Assembly: GCF_000002235.5 (NCBI RefSeq)
Contig: NW_022145596.1
Span: forward strand, 5,762,352 to 5,826,351
DNA from: Strongylocentrotus purpuratus
Taxonomy: Eukaryota; Echinodermata; Echinoidea; Camarodonta; Strongylocentrotidae
DNA: 64,000 nucleotides
Reading direction: 5' to 3'
Below are positions 1 to 13,881 of the stretch, piece after piece; the first letter of the stretch is position 1; each line of letters opens with the position of its first letter. The translations under genes were made by a program, and so were the position numbers. The notes under the pieces were generated by a model. The model was not told the DNA's origin. It saw only the letters and a list, made by a program, of their open reading frames with translations, and did no database searches.

Positions 1-249
1 ATTGTTAGTTACTATGCAGCCTTAAAACAAAGTTTGAAAAAAGTGGAAAATCTGAACAGGTTCTTTTAAAATGTCAAGAGATAAATAATGGCGGGATATA
101 AATCAACCCAACATCAAAAAATGCCATGCAATTTATAATTTTTTATTTCACGAATGCATTCAGAACTTTCGCTTTCATTTATTGAGTACAAATATCAATC
201 AATATCAATTAATAATCCAAATATGTAGGTGTGTACATAGAGAGACATA

Positions 250-576
250 ATGGGTAATTCCATAAATAATTAGGGACCCACTTTGTGACATTTTTGGTGT
301 CCCCCTTACATGAGGAACCCATACGTATTTGTGGCTCTGAGTAAAGACTTAAATAGTGGAGTGAGATTGTAAAGTGAGTTCCAAGCATTATATTGCATCA
401 TCATACCTAAAATCACTTTTTTTTTTTTTTTTGTTGTTTAGATACCTAGAATTACTTAACAATCATACTCCACTGTTCAAGCCTTTAGTCAGAGCCACAA
501 ATACGTGTGGGTTCCTTATGCAAGTGGGACACCTAAAATGTCACAAAGTTGGTCCCTAGTTTTTGGAATTACCCAT
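250..576. mobile_element. Foldback MITE (imperfect palindrome, about 327 bp)
   Basis: The left arm (250 to about 375) and right arm (about 455-576) are imperfect reverse complements. Outer ends read ATGGGTAATTCC and GGAATTACCCAT, and the shared interior includes ACTTTGTGACATTTT and ACGTATTTGTGGCTCTGA. A run of T and a short loop lie between the arms. No transposase frame is present, so this is a non-autonomous element. The superfamily is unknown because no clear target duplication was found. Confidence 0.8.
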
Positions 577-772
577 ATTCAATCTCATTAATTTAGTAAT
601 TTATACTTAGTCTTTGTGTTACCGTTGTTGAAATATTTGACAAAGGAAGTGATGTTTCTTTTTAAATAAATTAGTAGACTTTTTCTACATTTCCGTTCTC
701 GCGCTTGAAATATGACTACCAGTGTAACTACTTCTTTAGCTTAGGTCATAGTGTAATACATGTAGATGGAAA

Positions 773-879
773 CTAGAGAGAAAGAAAGGGGAGAGAGAAA
801 GAGAGAGGAAGGTGGAGGGAGGGAGGAAAAGATAAAAAGAAAGATAAAGAAAGAAAGAGAGAGCGAGAGAGAGATAGGG

Positions 880-959
<80 letters not shown>

Positions 960-970
960 TGGGGGGGGGG
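773..970. repeat. Purine-rich microsatellite (GA)n with (TA)n and poly-G
   Basis: Almost continuous A/G on the plus strand, with pure GA runs at about 896-958, an embedded TA run at about 880-893 and a poly-G run near 960-970. The long serine/leucine frames read from the opposite strand are artefacts of this repeat. Confidence 0.95.
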
Positions 971-3062
971 GCATTATTAGTTAGGAAGAAGGAATAGAGA
1001 AGTACACACATAACACATGTGGTAAAAGGACAGAAAGATTGAGAAAGATTTTTGATGGAGAGACGGATATACATAAAAATAAACGGATGTGGCAAATTTA
1101 ATTTCAAATGTATGATGTAGTTAAAATATACATATAGATCAAGAATTACTAAGAGGTATATGATTATAATAAAGACATTGGTCTGAAAAAAGGGAGATAC
1201 TAGCGATTAAAAGAAATTGTTATAAGATTTTCTTTTATGCCGAAAGTTTTAACACACCAACAAACGCCCCCTACAAAAAAAACATTGATAACTACTGCGA
1301 CAAAAATTATGACAACGATGATGTCAATGGGAGTGATAAATTTTGAGTGTAAATTTGAATGTATTCAATGGGTAGTTTTGTGGTGCGCCGCCAGTTTGTT
1401 AACTTGTAAACTAGCAATCAGATTTTTTTTAAGGGTTACTCTCCCAAGTTGTATTAAACCTTTCTAATCGATAAGGATGGGAGTGAAATCGTTTCGGGGT
1501 TCTATAGACAAAATTGTTTGACGAACGGAAACTTTATCGAATACACCAACAAAAAGGCAACAAAGATAACGGTAAACTCAAGAACAAGGCAGCAAAATAC
1601 TGTATTGTATGAGACAACAGAGGGCAACCTTCACTGTAAGTTAGCAACGAAATTTACGAAAGAGCAGGAAAAAAAAGAACATTTTGTTTTGATTACGTAT
1701 ATTTGAATTTGTATCAATAAAAATGGACTTTAGTTCTTTCTAACACTTTCTAACACTTTTTTTTCTTCAAAGACAAGATTGCATCACATATGAAAAGGGG
1801 AAAGAGATGAATAAAGAGAGAATGGACTGGGGGAAAGTAATATATATAATACGACTCACTTTCGGAAAATATCGCAATAATAACATGAAGGAAATTCAAA
1901 TACTTATGACAAATTGAGAATCATTGTTCTTTCATCGTAACTTTTACAGTAGTAGTAACAAAGAAAATATACAGACTGAGATATTACGTTTTTAAAAGGG
2001 AGGGGGGTGACGAAGAAGAAACCACCATATAATCAAATTGAATAGCAGGGTGGAGAGTTATCAAAATTACAAAGAAAATTAATTAATGAAGAAATGCAAT
2101 TTATCTCCAATGTATGAGTATTATACCGTTAAGAATCTTGATGTCAAACACTAATCGCATTTAGTAAAAGCAAATCGCAAAACACAAGCAGTCAATTTGA
2201 ATTGTTGTTGTCTAATTTTGGACGATGATGACGCACTGCTGATAGACAGGGAGTTATGATTGAGGGGAAAAGAACAAAAATGGCAGAAAAATGTGTAAAA
2301 GCCATTCGTATTTTAAATAAAAACGGATTCGATCGTTCAGGAAATCGATATTTTGTCCAGTTCTTTCTAACAGTCTACCATCCAACCGATAATTTAAAAA
2401 GTATTTCGATTATTTTGTTGATTGTGGTGTAGTTTACATATCATACACGCAAAATGAATATACGTGTTCTGGTTGGCGGACGGTTTAGACCGGTGTACAT
2501 ACTTCTTTTCATTAGTTACCTTTACCGAATATTCCTTAGATTAATGTTATCATGCATATCTTGTACAACTTTTCGTTTACTCCAACACGTCATCGCACGC
2601 GCCCGCTACGGGGTGTAACTTCAAGTTTTCTGGATGAAAGCTATATGCAGTCATCCGTACATGTTCATTTGTTGTTCCCCTCGAGCTGTTGTTCAACTGC
2701 TCAACCACCAATCGAAGAAATATCGAACTACACTAAACGTCTGAATAACAAAGTCCTCCTTGGTCTATCAAAATATAGATCCAAGACGGTCAAGACCATC
2801 CTTAGACTAGTCCAAACACCAACTTCAATGGTGGTACCAAACTCTTCCGATCGATAAAGTGCCGTTGGACTTTCATGATAGACAAGGGAACAATAAGGCT
2901 AATTAATTTGAATATGACCGTTTGATTATTGGTGACAGAGATATTATTTATAAACGATTAAAAGTTTTTTTTTCTGGTTTGGTTGATATTCTTCTGGCTC
3001 TAATAAGATATATATCACACCCACGGGTACGTTGTCATGTCCACCTACACAACTCCACTACT

Positions 3063-3150
3063 ATTCCCATATCATCATCATCATCATCATCATTATCATT
3101 ATTACCTACACCACCACCATTATCATTCCATTATCATCATCATCATCCCA
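3063..3150. repeat. Interrupted (CAT/TCA)n trinucleotide tract
   Basis: Repeated CAT/TCA/CCA triplets make up most of this stretch. A short plus-strand frame across it is low in complexity and not regarded as coding. Confidence 0.85.
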
Positions 3151-5143
3151 TTATCGTTGACATCCCCATTTTCCTTGTTGTTTTAATGGTGTATACTCCC
3201 ATGGACTTATGAAGTCTAAATGAATTGGTAAGATAAAGAAGTCCATGGAAATCATATATTTATTTTATCACGGATAATAAGCCAAATATCCGCAAGAAGA
3301 AACTCATATAAAACTATAAAGAACGCCCCTCCGTACCCCCCGCGTCTGAAAATGGGATCGCCCATCGCTGTGGTGTACCTGCATAACGTTGCTATGGAGA
3401 GGTCATGCCATGTGAAAGAAGAGGGCAGACCGTTTAGTCAATAGAGATATTTCTAGTACTATTGATCCGGTCTATTCACTATTGTTAGCCCAAACAATTT
3501 TGTTTGTTGTCAAAGAATGAGAAGCACGGAAAGAGCGGAGTAAATCCTCAACACGAAGACCCGAATTAGAGAGCTCACACATTGTTGAGAGGTAGTTGTA
3601 AGGTTTTAATTTACAAACGAATAGTATTCTGGTTCAGTGGAGTTTCGTGTATAAAACTCAAGGAACTAGGCTTTACCGAGTAAGCTGTTGCCTGGTATAT
3701 GGAAATAATTCATTCCTCGACGGGAAACCCTTGGGAGCAGATTTTAGGGTGAGAAAGTGAACTTTTGCTCCTTATTTGGTATATGGTACACATACCAAAG
3801 TTGAACTGAAGACCCCTTCAGAGCTTCAACTGTGGATTTTTAGTATAACGTGCTGTGCCAAACTTGGTTATATTCGACCGTCGACAAGTAGCTGCTAAAA
3901 GGAGGTTAGTGTTATTATCTTTCTTTTTTCAACGTGTCATATAATTTCAAGATAAGAACAGACTTCAAACTTTCCGTTGGAAGTGTAATAGTAATGCAGA
4001 TCGAGATATCGAAGTAAATGTTTGAGAAATTGGAACAGCATGTCAATGGTACTGTGTGTTAGAGAATGCTTATAGATTCTATTAACTGATCTAGTATAAT
4101 GCTATTGCATGTTTGATGTTATAATATTTCATTGGCATAATTTTATATTGTAATGTTTAGATTTTGAAATACCTCATCATTACAGCGATGATGAGTATTA
4201 ATCATTGAATTAAAATCACTAAACATTTCTCGTGTGGATGTCAAACCAAAAGGAAATTATACAAAATAAAAATATGTAAAGTTTTTCGAGAAAATATTTT
4301 AAAAAAACTAGTACAAGGTACATTGTCCCATGGTTTGCTCTGCTCTATTTGATTATATGCTTGGCATCTATATATTTGATATGCGGCCATAAAAAACTAA
4401 ATGTTCAGCGTGTCACAGATTATTGACAAATGTATCTTGGACTAGAATAAGTTCCTATTCATAGACTTTGGTCACTTCGAATTTAACCTTAATGAACTTT
4501 GGATAATTGCCTTTTGATATGACCGAAGTACAGCATGAATAACATTGTAAAGACATGCACATCACACCATTTTTTAATGAATGATTTTTATGAAAGAAAA
4601 AACCTATCATGGTTAGATAAAAGTAATGATTATAAGTATGTCAAAGTAATTTATTATTGTTTTCAATGATGTCAGCCAACATGCCAATCCTAATCGTATG
4701 GAAACAACATTGGTCTATACATTCTGTATCAAGGGATTTCGCATGTATGGATATGTAATAAATCATCAAAAGCAAAACTTTTAGAGTTATTGTTTTTCAT
4801 CGGTCAATAAAAATGACGTAGATGTAAACATTTTAACCGTATATCAAAATCATTCATGGAATTTTTTCTACAGGTCTTTGCATTTATTTCAAGATGAGTC
4901 CACACTATGTCCAGGCGTAATGAAACACATTCTCAAACTTGAACTATTATAATTCATCGCAACAGGAATGGCAAAAGACAGTGAAGCATGGTTATTTATT
5001 TATTTTGGTAATATATATATATTTTTTTTAATCAACACATCTTATTTCGATTCTCTCCATATACAGGAAAACCAATATTATTTCACTATTCGTTCGACAT
5101 TCATTTCTGAGCCTTTCATGATGACGTGAGCTTAGAAACTTTA

Positions 5144-8100
5144 ATGATGGGAGATAGTACTGAAAGTGAGAAGGAAGACATCTCGAAGGAGGATGCTCGA
5201 GATAATGAGAACCTCAAGGAGACAGACCATGATGGAGGGAAGGAGAACTCAAACGAAAAGGAAATAGAGAAGGTGGATGATGACGACGATATGAAGCGAG
5301 AAGGTGAAGATATCGGAGGAGGAAATGTCGGCGATTCAAACGGGAACGCCGATAGCAGAGAGATGGATGAGGAAACCGAACCTACCGGGGAAGATGAGAG
5401 AGACGATGATGTCAGTAATATGAAACGGGAAAATGATTGCTTGGTTGATGAGGACAGCAGAGATAATTGTGATCAGCAACACGAAGAATCAGTGGAAGCA
5501 CTAAATAACCATGATAACGTAAATGAGGATGATTCGATAGACATCGTTAGTGAAGTTAACAAGGAGGCTCAGTTTGTAGGAGAAAATGGAAATGATGAAG
5601 AAAACGTCGGCCAAATGAAAGGAGATCAAGATGCAGAAATTCTGGATAATGATAATGATGACGATGATGTTGGAGATAGCATCAGTGTCAACGGATCTCC
5701 GAGAGATGCAGGGCGATATGAGAATGATGATAGTTATAAAAACACCGATCTGACAGCTACTGTAAAGACAGGCGATAAGGAAGTCGAATCAAAAGAGGGG
5801 AATCGGAGATCGAGTATGAAGTCTGCCAAAAGCACCAAGAAATCCAAGACTGTGCGCGTCAAATCCTCGAAAACGGTATCCAGCATCGAAGTCGATATGA
5901 CGCGTATAATCCGTAACGAAGACGACGACGATTTCGATGCTGATGAGGATGACGATGCAGTGACGCGTGTTACGTGTGGTAAGAGTGTGGACTTCTCTAT
6001 ACCTGTGGATGAGCTCGATGAGGAACTCCAGAGGGTGATTGACCGGCCAGGATCGGGGAGGACATCTATGATGGATAATGAAGATATGATTGGTCTCGGG
6101 AGGGCGGCTACCATGAACACACCCGTCACCATTGATGACAGAGAAAGGTAAGCATAGGTCGTCACACCTCTCTCATTAATTTTATGTGGTATATATTATA
6201 TTCCTCAGAAATGCTTTCTAAGTAAAAGCTATACTTGATATATAAAAAAAAACTATATGTATGTGCTGATAGGCTATCCATTGTGTTAATATAATTATGT
6301 AATGTAAACAGGATTGTTGGAAAATTCAGAACGTTCAATGTGTGGGAATCAGTCCAGTTCATATTATTGAAAACTTACTGAAAACATCAGGGAGAAGGGG
6401 GGGGGCAGCGACTAAATTCGAAAAATAATGTGATAATTTATCAGACTATGATTAGGTTGGGGGAGGGTGTGATCGTTTCCAAATTCTCTCGTTCATTTTC
6501 CATTTCTCTCTTTCTCTTTCTCTTTGTTTATCCGTTTTACTCCGTCATTTGATTTAGGGAGCACGTGCCCCCCCCCCTCCCCCTCCCCCTCCCCCCTCCC
6601 CCCGTAGTCACGACAATGAAAAAGACACTGGGCAACCAATTAAGGCGATAATTCATATTAATTATGTACAGGTCTCCTTGCTATTTTTGTTATTTATGAC
6701 CATCAGTCATGGCTATTCTAGCAGCTCTTTAATGAAAAATAATTCTATCATGTAAAATTCACCTTTCCCAACAGTTTTGTCTACCAACATAGTATTCGAA
6801 CGCAATCACGTGATGGCATGTACCAGCATGCAGTCGATCTCATCCATAACCGATGTGGAAGTATTAGCTACAGTACCCGATCTCAACCACATGTTCGACG
6901 TCGAGAAACACGACCACCGCCTAGGAGTGCGGCCAGTCTACCAGAGCATATTCCTACCACTTTGCTTGGAGGGGTAAGAAAGAAATAACTTTTAAATAAT
7001 ACCTCGGTCACACGCACCACTTAATCGGCAGCTTCAGTATCAACTGAATCTACAGGGGTAATGTGTACCCGGTAGGATGTGAAAAGCATTTTAGTTTGCT
7101 CAGCATTGCGAACATATTTTAAATGGCGCCTGGCTGGAATGCTCCACAGGGAGTGGGGAATCGGGCAAGTCTGAATAGATCTGTAAAGACATCGTCGATG
7201 TTTTAAGCGCTATATAAACTGACACTATAATTATTATGATATAATTTGTTATTTGATTGGTGTAGGTATTGTGTGTGTGACTATAATCGAAGAGGGGATA
7301 GAGCTCAAGAACTTAGATATTATATTCCGCTTGATAAAAATACCAATCAATAGAATACATGGCACATGAAATTACAAAAAACATGAATTTGAAATAAAAC
7401 AAACACAGATTTTAATAAAAGACACTTTACTAATGTTACGTTTAGAACAAAAATTGTTTGCCGAAATTGCAATAGAACTGCTTGTCTTCTTGTGAAAAAA
7501 AAAATCATTGACTGTAGCGTATAGATTATTGATTTTCAAGGTTGTAATTTTTCACATTTCACATTACATTACTATTTTCCACTACAGGTTCCGATGTTCA
7601 ATCTTCCTAACGTTGTGAAACACATCAACAAGACCCCTTTCAACGATCAACCGAATTCCTATTTCTACATCTCTCAAAGCAAACCTGTACCTTTGAAACC
7701 AATGAAGGTAAATATATGGATGCTTCTACTTTTTTTCATATTATGTATACTTCACAACAAAAATAAATGATTAAGATTTAATTGAAAGACATATTAAATA
7801 ATCTTCCACAATAGGGGCCTAAATGATTGTTAATTCGTTGTCAGTTCATTGGTTGCAATTATGTATTTTTTTCTTGCAAACTATGTAGATTTGAGTAGAC
7901 ATTAAATTATACCTAAGATAGAAATTAAGGATCGCTGTTAGACAATTCTAACGGGATAAGGGTTCAGACCAAATTTTGCTTCTAGCTAACAAGTTTTAAC
8001 ATTTGGCCGGCAAGGCTGTACGAAAAAAATACTTCTCAAACTTTTGAGTTGTCACATGCCACCCCTCTCTATATTGATGTCACCGGAGAGAATTAGAACA

Positions 8101-9155
8101 CGTGTGTGCCTCTTGGAAGTCAATTTGGGGCCTTGACGAAAAATCTCTAGACCTAGATGATCATTTCACATCATTTGACTCTCATTTTTGGCTGTTTGAC
8201 AGCTTATCACATTTTTGCGTTTCGTTACATGCGCTGACTCAAAATCATATCAAACACGTCAGATTCTTGGTTCTTGTAAATTGTTAAACCATATTATCGC
8301 TCAAAAAAAAAAAAATATGTTCACAAATATATATTTTTTTTTATCTCAATCGTTTTTCAGGTTTGGAAAGGTTACCGTGGTAACGTTTACTTTGAACCAA
8401 TGGTGTGTCGGAGAGCTCCTTTTTCCAGTGCTTCATCGAATCCTAAACCAAAAGAGAGAGTGGCCTCGTCTCATCTTCCAGTTATTCCAAAATCTGCAGA
8501 AATAACAACAAACGGTGCACCTGCAAATCCTGCCCATTTCAACTCACACTCTGCAACGACATCCCGTTCACAGCCCCCGAACGGTCGTCGTACCGCGGCG
8601 AGCGGAGCGAAAAGTGCTACGTCGACACGTAGTAGCGGACGACAGCTTGCGATCTTGGATAAGACCACGGTCTTGAGTCGTATGGATTATAATGCTGCCG
8701 AGGATATCAAATGGATAAGTGGTATCGAGTCGACAGGAACGTTGCAGATCGGACCGTCGGGCGATAAGTTGGCTGGACGAGCTTATAAAGTTTACAGGAA
8801 CGGGCCCAAACATCCCAAGCTTAGGATTCGGCGCGGACTCGTCAGTCATAATTTGGCGGGAAACAATAAGAACTCTCCCAAGTTTGGTGTGAGCGGAGGT
8901 CGCATTAACGAAGACCTGACAACAAACCGCAATGCTAACCCAACAAACATAACGCAAAAGAAAACTTCAGTTCAAGAACACCATGGCGTCAGTCAGTCCT
9001 ACCCTACTGATAACTATTGTTGCGTGGATTCAATGACTCCTTTGCAGCAAATTATGAAAAGAAACGATGGACATGGTCGATCTAAATTGGTGCATATTTT
9101 ACCGTCTGCATACGGCGACGGTGGTATTGGATCTATTAGACCCAAAGGAAAGTAG
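5144..9155 (+). CDS. Unrecognised acidic protein, four coding exons, 705 residues
   Basis: Coding exons are 5144-6147, 6775-6973, 7588-7707 and 8361-9155, with GT-AG introns and matching phases 2, 0 and 0. The upstream frame has a stop near 5107. ATGs at 5144 and 5147 are the first in frame, and the second has A at -3 and G at +4; the GTG at 5126 is not a plausible animal start. Residues 1-240 are dominated by Asp, Glu and Asn. A Lys/Ser-rich patch follows (about 219-247), then a run of Asp/Glu near 260-278. The spliced middle (335-470) is ordered-looking and includes NVVKHINKTPF, SYFYISQSKPVPLKPMK and VWKGYRGNVYFEP. The C-terminal third is basic and Ser/Thr/Asn-rich, ending RPKGK. There is no signal peptide or membrane segment. 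I do not recognise the family. It is convergent with PCM1. Exon structure is fairly sure; function is unknown. Confidence 0.75.
6542..6604. repeat. C-rich low-complexity tract
   Basis: Runs of C interrupted by single T residues lie in intron 1 of the acidic-protein gene. Such a tract is length-unstable and error-prone in assembly. Confidence 0.85.
7005..7230 (+). mobile_element. SINE-like fragment in intron 2 of the acidic-protein gene
   Basis: Contains GGGTAATGTGTACCCGGTAGGATGTGAAA and ends with a run like TTTTAAGCGCTATATAAAC followed by AT-rich sequence. The GGGTACC block resembles the body of the element at 19680-19925. The tail resembles those of tRNA-derived SINEs common in echinoderms (recall, not searched). 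No clear tRNA-like head was found. Confidence 0.45.
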
Positions 9156-12100
9156 TTAATACATTTAATGTTACATTGTGAGAATATTAACCATGCGATA
9201 CAAAAAAAATATCTAAAAAGTGCTTTCAGCGTGAAATACCAGCCTTTGAAACATATTATCCTGGATGAAATATCAATATTATCAGGTTTGCATTGACTAA
9301 AAAACAAATTTAGGACAACCTCAATAGACGATTGTATTGCAGTCAGAAATAGTTCGACATTTCCAACAGGGACGCACATGGCTACTGAAATAAGTTGATT
9401 TTTTTCAAGTCTTTGAGATCGCAAACTTCCATGTGAATGGTTATGAAGCAAGACAAGGTTAATGCATGTTTGGAAAATTATACATGGGTCTATCTTGCAG
9501 TATAGCTATCAGTTTAGCATATTGATTGTCTTCCATATTTTGCCAGCTGTTTATCAATTATGAATGCTTCCAAATACATTAATCAAATGCTGGCATAATT
9601 GTGCAAATATCATATCGGCGTATTATTGTTTGCAAAGAAATTATATATGCAGAATTATATACAGAATTTTTATGATTGTCTTTTGGATTATGTTATGCAA
9701 TTACTTTCAGCTGAAAACGCGCTTTTTGTCATTTTGATCATGTGCAAGCGGGTAGTTACTCGCCATTTATGTTCTCATGTGAGTTTGAGTGAATACCTTG
9801 AGGGGTTTTTCTTTTATTATTCCCCTGAATAATAGTCTGAACCACGGCCCTGATTTTGTCTTTGTTTCCTTCAAGCTAGTTGTATCGATTGATGAAAGCA
9901 TCCGAACAATAAAAGCAATTAAGATTGCATGGACGTACTGATATGTAATCAATACAGTGAGGTCGTTTTTATAATTAAAATAGATTTAGTCGATGTGAAG
10001 TACCAATCTGGATGCATTGATGGGATTTAATGGCACAATTATGAAACCCCTTATTGCACTGAAAGATGCTATCAAGAAGAAAACGAATGCTACTACTATG
10101 TAAACTGAAGTTACCAGTACTGTTTCTTGAAAACTAAGGTACATGTATGTGAAAGTAATGTTGTTTTTTTCTCAGCCGTCATAAAAGTTACGAAATTGTA
10201 TTTTTCAGATGGTGATTGTCACGGCTTACCTGGAATGTTCTCTTTAAAAAAAAAAGAGTAATATATTTCTCAGTTGCCATAATAATGTTGTACATGTACA
10301 TCTATATTAATTATTGGACACCTTGTGCTTGTTTTGTAAGGGTTCTAGTGCAATATCATATGAAATATGTTGTAAAGTTTGTAATATTAGATATTATGTA
10401 GCCTCGCTTCGCATAGCAAAATTGATATTTACAGCTGATTGGTAGAGGGGTCGGAATCGTGCTCCACAAGGGAACCTGAAACGTATGCAGCAAATCTATC
10501 CTGCTATGTAGTTTCAAATCCAGTGATATATGGCGTATGCCCTTTCCGCCCGTTTTAGGCTCCCCCAAATGATTTTAACCTTTTGAAATAAATATTTTCC
10601 ATGGCATTGCCAATGGATAGCAAGGAGGGATTAGGGGGATGGAAGTAAGATTGAGACTATTGCATTACGTGATTAACTGAATATTAATTGTTATCTATTG
10701 TAGTAGAAGGATCGGTCTTAAGCTCTTTACCAAGCTGACCACTACCAATGCCTTATATACACTCCAAAAAGTGAATCTGCAATAAGAAGACATGGCAATT
10801 CCTTGCGCATGATGTAAGGACTTTCTTCTTGACAAAATGAAAGGCAATTTTGTATCCATGGCTGTGTTTTGTGCATCATTATATCTTGATTTCAATATAG
10901 ATTTGATAATAAATTCTATTCAAAAAGTACATTTTACTTGACAGATTCTCTTTTTTTCTGGTGTTCTTTCAAACACATGTTTACCTAAATATCTTCTATT
11001 TCTGCACTACTCCGTCTATCTCTCTATACATATCTTATTATTACACTACATTAAAAAAAAAATGTTCATCCCACTTCCATACATGTCATATTGTTTGAAG
11101 CCTCCTTAAATTGGGGGTTTATTAAAAACATACATTTCAGATTAAGAATGTGTATGAGTGCACTATCATGAAGGTTATGACAGAACAACTACAACAGATC
11201 TATATTCTCCATACCTTACAAGAACAAAAAGACAAAACAGTCATATTTTGCAATGTTTTTCTTTCTTTTTATTTCCAAACTAGAAGTCTACAACGATTAC
11301 TTAACACATCAATCAATCAGATGGAATTAATCTCAGAAAGGCACTAGAAAACAATGAAAGAAAGAACATTACATCAATTAAGAATGAATCTCCACAGAAA
11401 CAATCTCCACAGAAACATTATTTTCATCTCAATCAATCCAAGACGAGTTTTATATAAAACTTCGATCGTTTTGAATATTTCTCGTGAAAACTTTCTGGGT
11501 ATGCAGTTTCTCAAAAACTAGCATCCCTTTATAACATTGTAAAGAGTTTAAACACTTAATAGGAAATGTGGAAAAAGATATATTGTTTCCTAGATAGCAC
11601 ATCAAAACGCAATATACTCTCAACACATTTACATTAAAATTATATATCTTCTGTCTGTCTGTACCACACTGTATCAAGCATGTCAGATTTTTTTTCCATT
11701 CACAGTATTGGTCCACTTAAAGTACTGCTAGGTAATCTCTTCCACAAAAATAGAAATTTTCCAGTAAAGTTTCTTGAAAGGTCAGTCACAGATGAGGCTT
11801 AGAGGTACAAAATGCAACTTTGCTATCATCCAGTGTTTGTTTACATCAACTTTCCTATGTTGGAAAATAGATGCTGTGAATACATCTTTAGTCAAAAGTG
11901 TTGAATGTAGTTTTACAAACACAGGTCTCCCCCATACAGGCCAACTCAACTCATGAGAGATTGGTTTACACATTACTATATAAATTGTATCTCTCAATTC
12001 ATTTCCTTGCCACTAAACAACTTTAAATGGCTTTGTGTTGCTATGCATCTCAGATTCAAACTTGAAAAGACCCTGTTTTACAACTGCCAGTCAAGTCTGG

Positions 12101-13881
12101 TATGTCAATATACAAAAAGCTTTCAAGTCACTGAATATGTTGCCCAACATGAAGTCGGTTTACTCAAGACATCATCGTGACATGTTCATGTCGGTCTTTA
12201 AAAAATAATGCTGCTATCACATAAACAGGCAGTTCATGAAATACAGTGCATAAAGGCATCATTTTTAATTTTTGTATCTGAAAATGAGGAAAGAGTGAGA
12301 AGTTTACGACAGAAAGAAACACAAAAACATTATTCCCCCTACCGTATCAAGGTGCAATGAATCAATGCATGCCCAATGCATGACGTATTTCAAGACATTT
12401 ATTGCCATGGATTCTTTACATTCAATTTCTACAGGAACATATTCACTCTTCATACAAAATTAAATTTTGGATAGATTATAAACTATATACATATTACACA
12501 GCAAACTAAGGAAATAAAGAAAACTCAAAATTTGGAAATACTACCACAAAAACATTGCAGCATGCATACCTTCAAAAGGTGACAGAAACAAAAGACAATC
12601 ATTCAAGCATAACCAAAATTTACATCTTTTTTCTTCATGTACATACCATTTTCTAATACATACAAATGACACAAATATCGTACAAGGCCAAATAAACATC
12701 AAACGGAAATATCTTTTATGAATACGTACAATATCTTTGGACCTTCTTTTTCTCATAAATTTTCATTAAATGGCACTCTTATCACTTGAAAATTGAAATA
12801 ACTAGTTAAACTGCTTTGAACAAGGATTTTATATCAAATTTTCTAAACCCAACAAATATACAAAATATTTTATGCACATTATGTTACAAAGCAAGCTACA
12901 AATACCAGTAATGGACGGAGAATTCCAGCAGTATTATTCAATATTCTTATTTCCCCTAAACAGAACAGGCATGTTCATAAATTCCAACTTATGTAGGAAT
13001 GCAGTTGTTATGTACAATTATGTGTATTCAGTCCTCGCAATGAAAGGATCCAGTATAAAAACAAAATCATGACATTCAAAATTCACCAAACTCTCTGTGC
13101 TGTGCTGCAATTCATTACAACCTCTGTACATGACTAGTCAAGATATATATATAAATCAATCTATCTCTGGTCTACCAAGTAGCTGCTCTCCATTCTCAAC
13201 AAATCAACGGTCAGGGAGTTGACAACTAGACATTACTTCAGGAATGTTGAAGTTAACATAATCTTCAAAAGTATTACTGTTAGCACTTTCCTTTTGCCAC
13301 AATCATTTTGAAACACAATAAACATCTTCCTTTTCACTGTTTTGTTAGTCATATCTATACATTAATCAACATTTTTCTTGTATTTCAAACTAAACAGAAA
13401 GGATAAATTAACAAGGAAGAGTGAAGAGAATTAAGACGGAATATGTATAACACTTAACATTTTTACTAGATTTTTACCTTCTAGAAAATCGATTCAGAAT
13501 AGTATTTCATATAATATTAGAAAAACTGTGTATTAAGTATATACTATACAGGAGAAAGCAATACATACTGTCACTAAATAATCTCTTAATCTCTCTTTTG
13601 GCATGAACAATAAATTCTTGAAAGAACACTTTATTTAGCATCACACACAGAAAAGACCTTATCTACCACACTCCATTACCACTGCTCAACAAATAGCTAA
13701 CATCGTCTGTGACACATTAAGACACACGTGTAAGACCTCCTTCATATTTCCAATTCATCTGCACACACTGGAATGGTTTCATCATCATCATCACGTCTCT
13801 ACCTGGTAACAGCATGGCCTACAGCATGGCTTGCAGCACAGCCTTGTCAAGGCATTTCATTTCTTCAGTTTCATCTCAAGT
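9156..13881. other. Convergent 3' UTR / intergenic region between acidic-protein gene and PCM1
   Basis: No frame here looks coding. On the plus strand the nearest AATAAA downstream of the acidic-protein stop is at 9908-9913. On the minus strand the nearest AATAAA downstream of the PCM1 stop is at 13635-13630. The true 3' ends could be farther in, since the whole interval is AT-rich and repeat-poor. Nothing else distinct is seen. Confidence 0.6.

Larger units (their letters stand above)
1..5066. other. Left intergenic region, no supportable coding gene
   Basis: All open frames here are short, low in complexity or without recognisable sequence. The region holds a foldback MITE (250-576), a purine-rich microsatellite (773-970), a CAT-type trinucleotide tract (3063-3150) and an imperfect hairpin around 4152-4227. 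An untranslated first exon of the gene at 5144 may lie here, because a good acceptor (pyrimidine tract ending ATACAG) ends at 5066, but its donor cannot be chosen from sequence alone. Confidence 0.6.

Noticed and set aside
736..1107. Long minus-strand frames rich in Ser and Leu
   Set aside because: They are translations of the GA microsatellite, with no codon bias or homology.
5126..5143. GTG at 5126 as start of the acidic protein
   Set aside because: Animal genes start at ATG in nearly all cases; ATGs at 5144 and 5147 follow in frame, the second in good context.
5734..6165. Minus-strand frame opposite the acidic-protein exon
   Set aside because: A shadow of Asp/Glu-rich codons, read as Ser/Val/Ile; the plus frame splices consistently into three more exons.
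6777..6977. Frame starting at ATG near 6777 as a separate small protein
   Set aside because: Splice phase from the upstream exon sets a different frame (starting Ser-Phe-Val-Tyr-Gln) that is open across 6775-6973.
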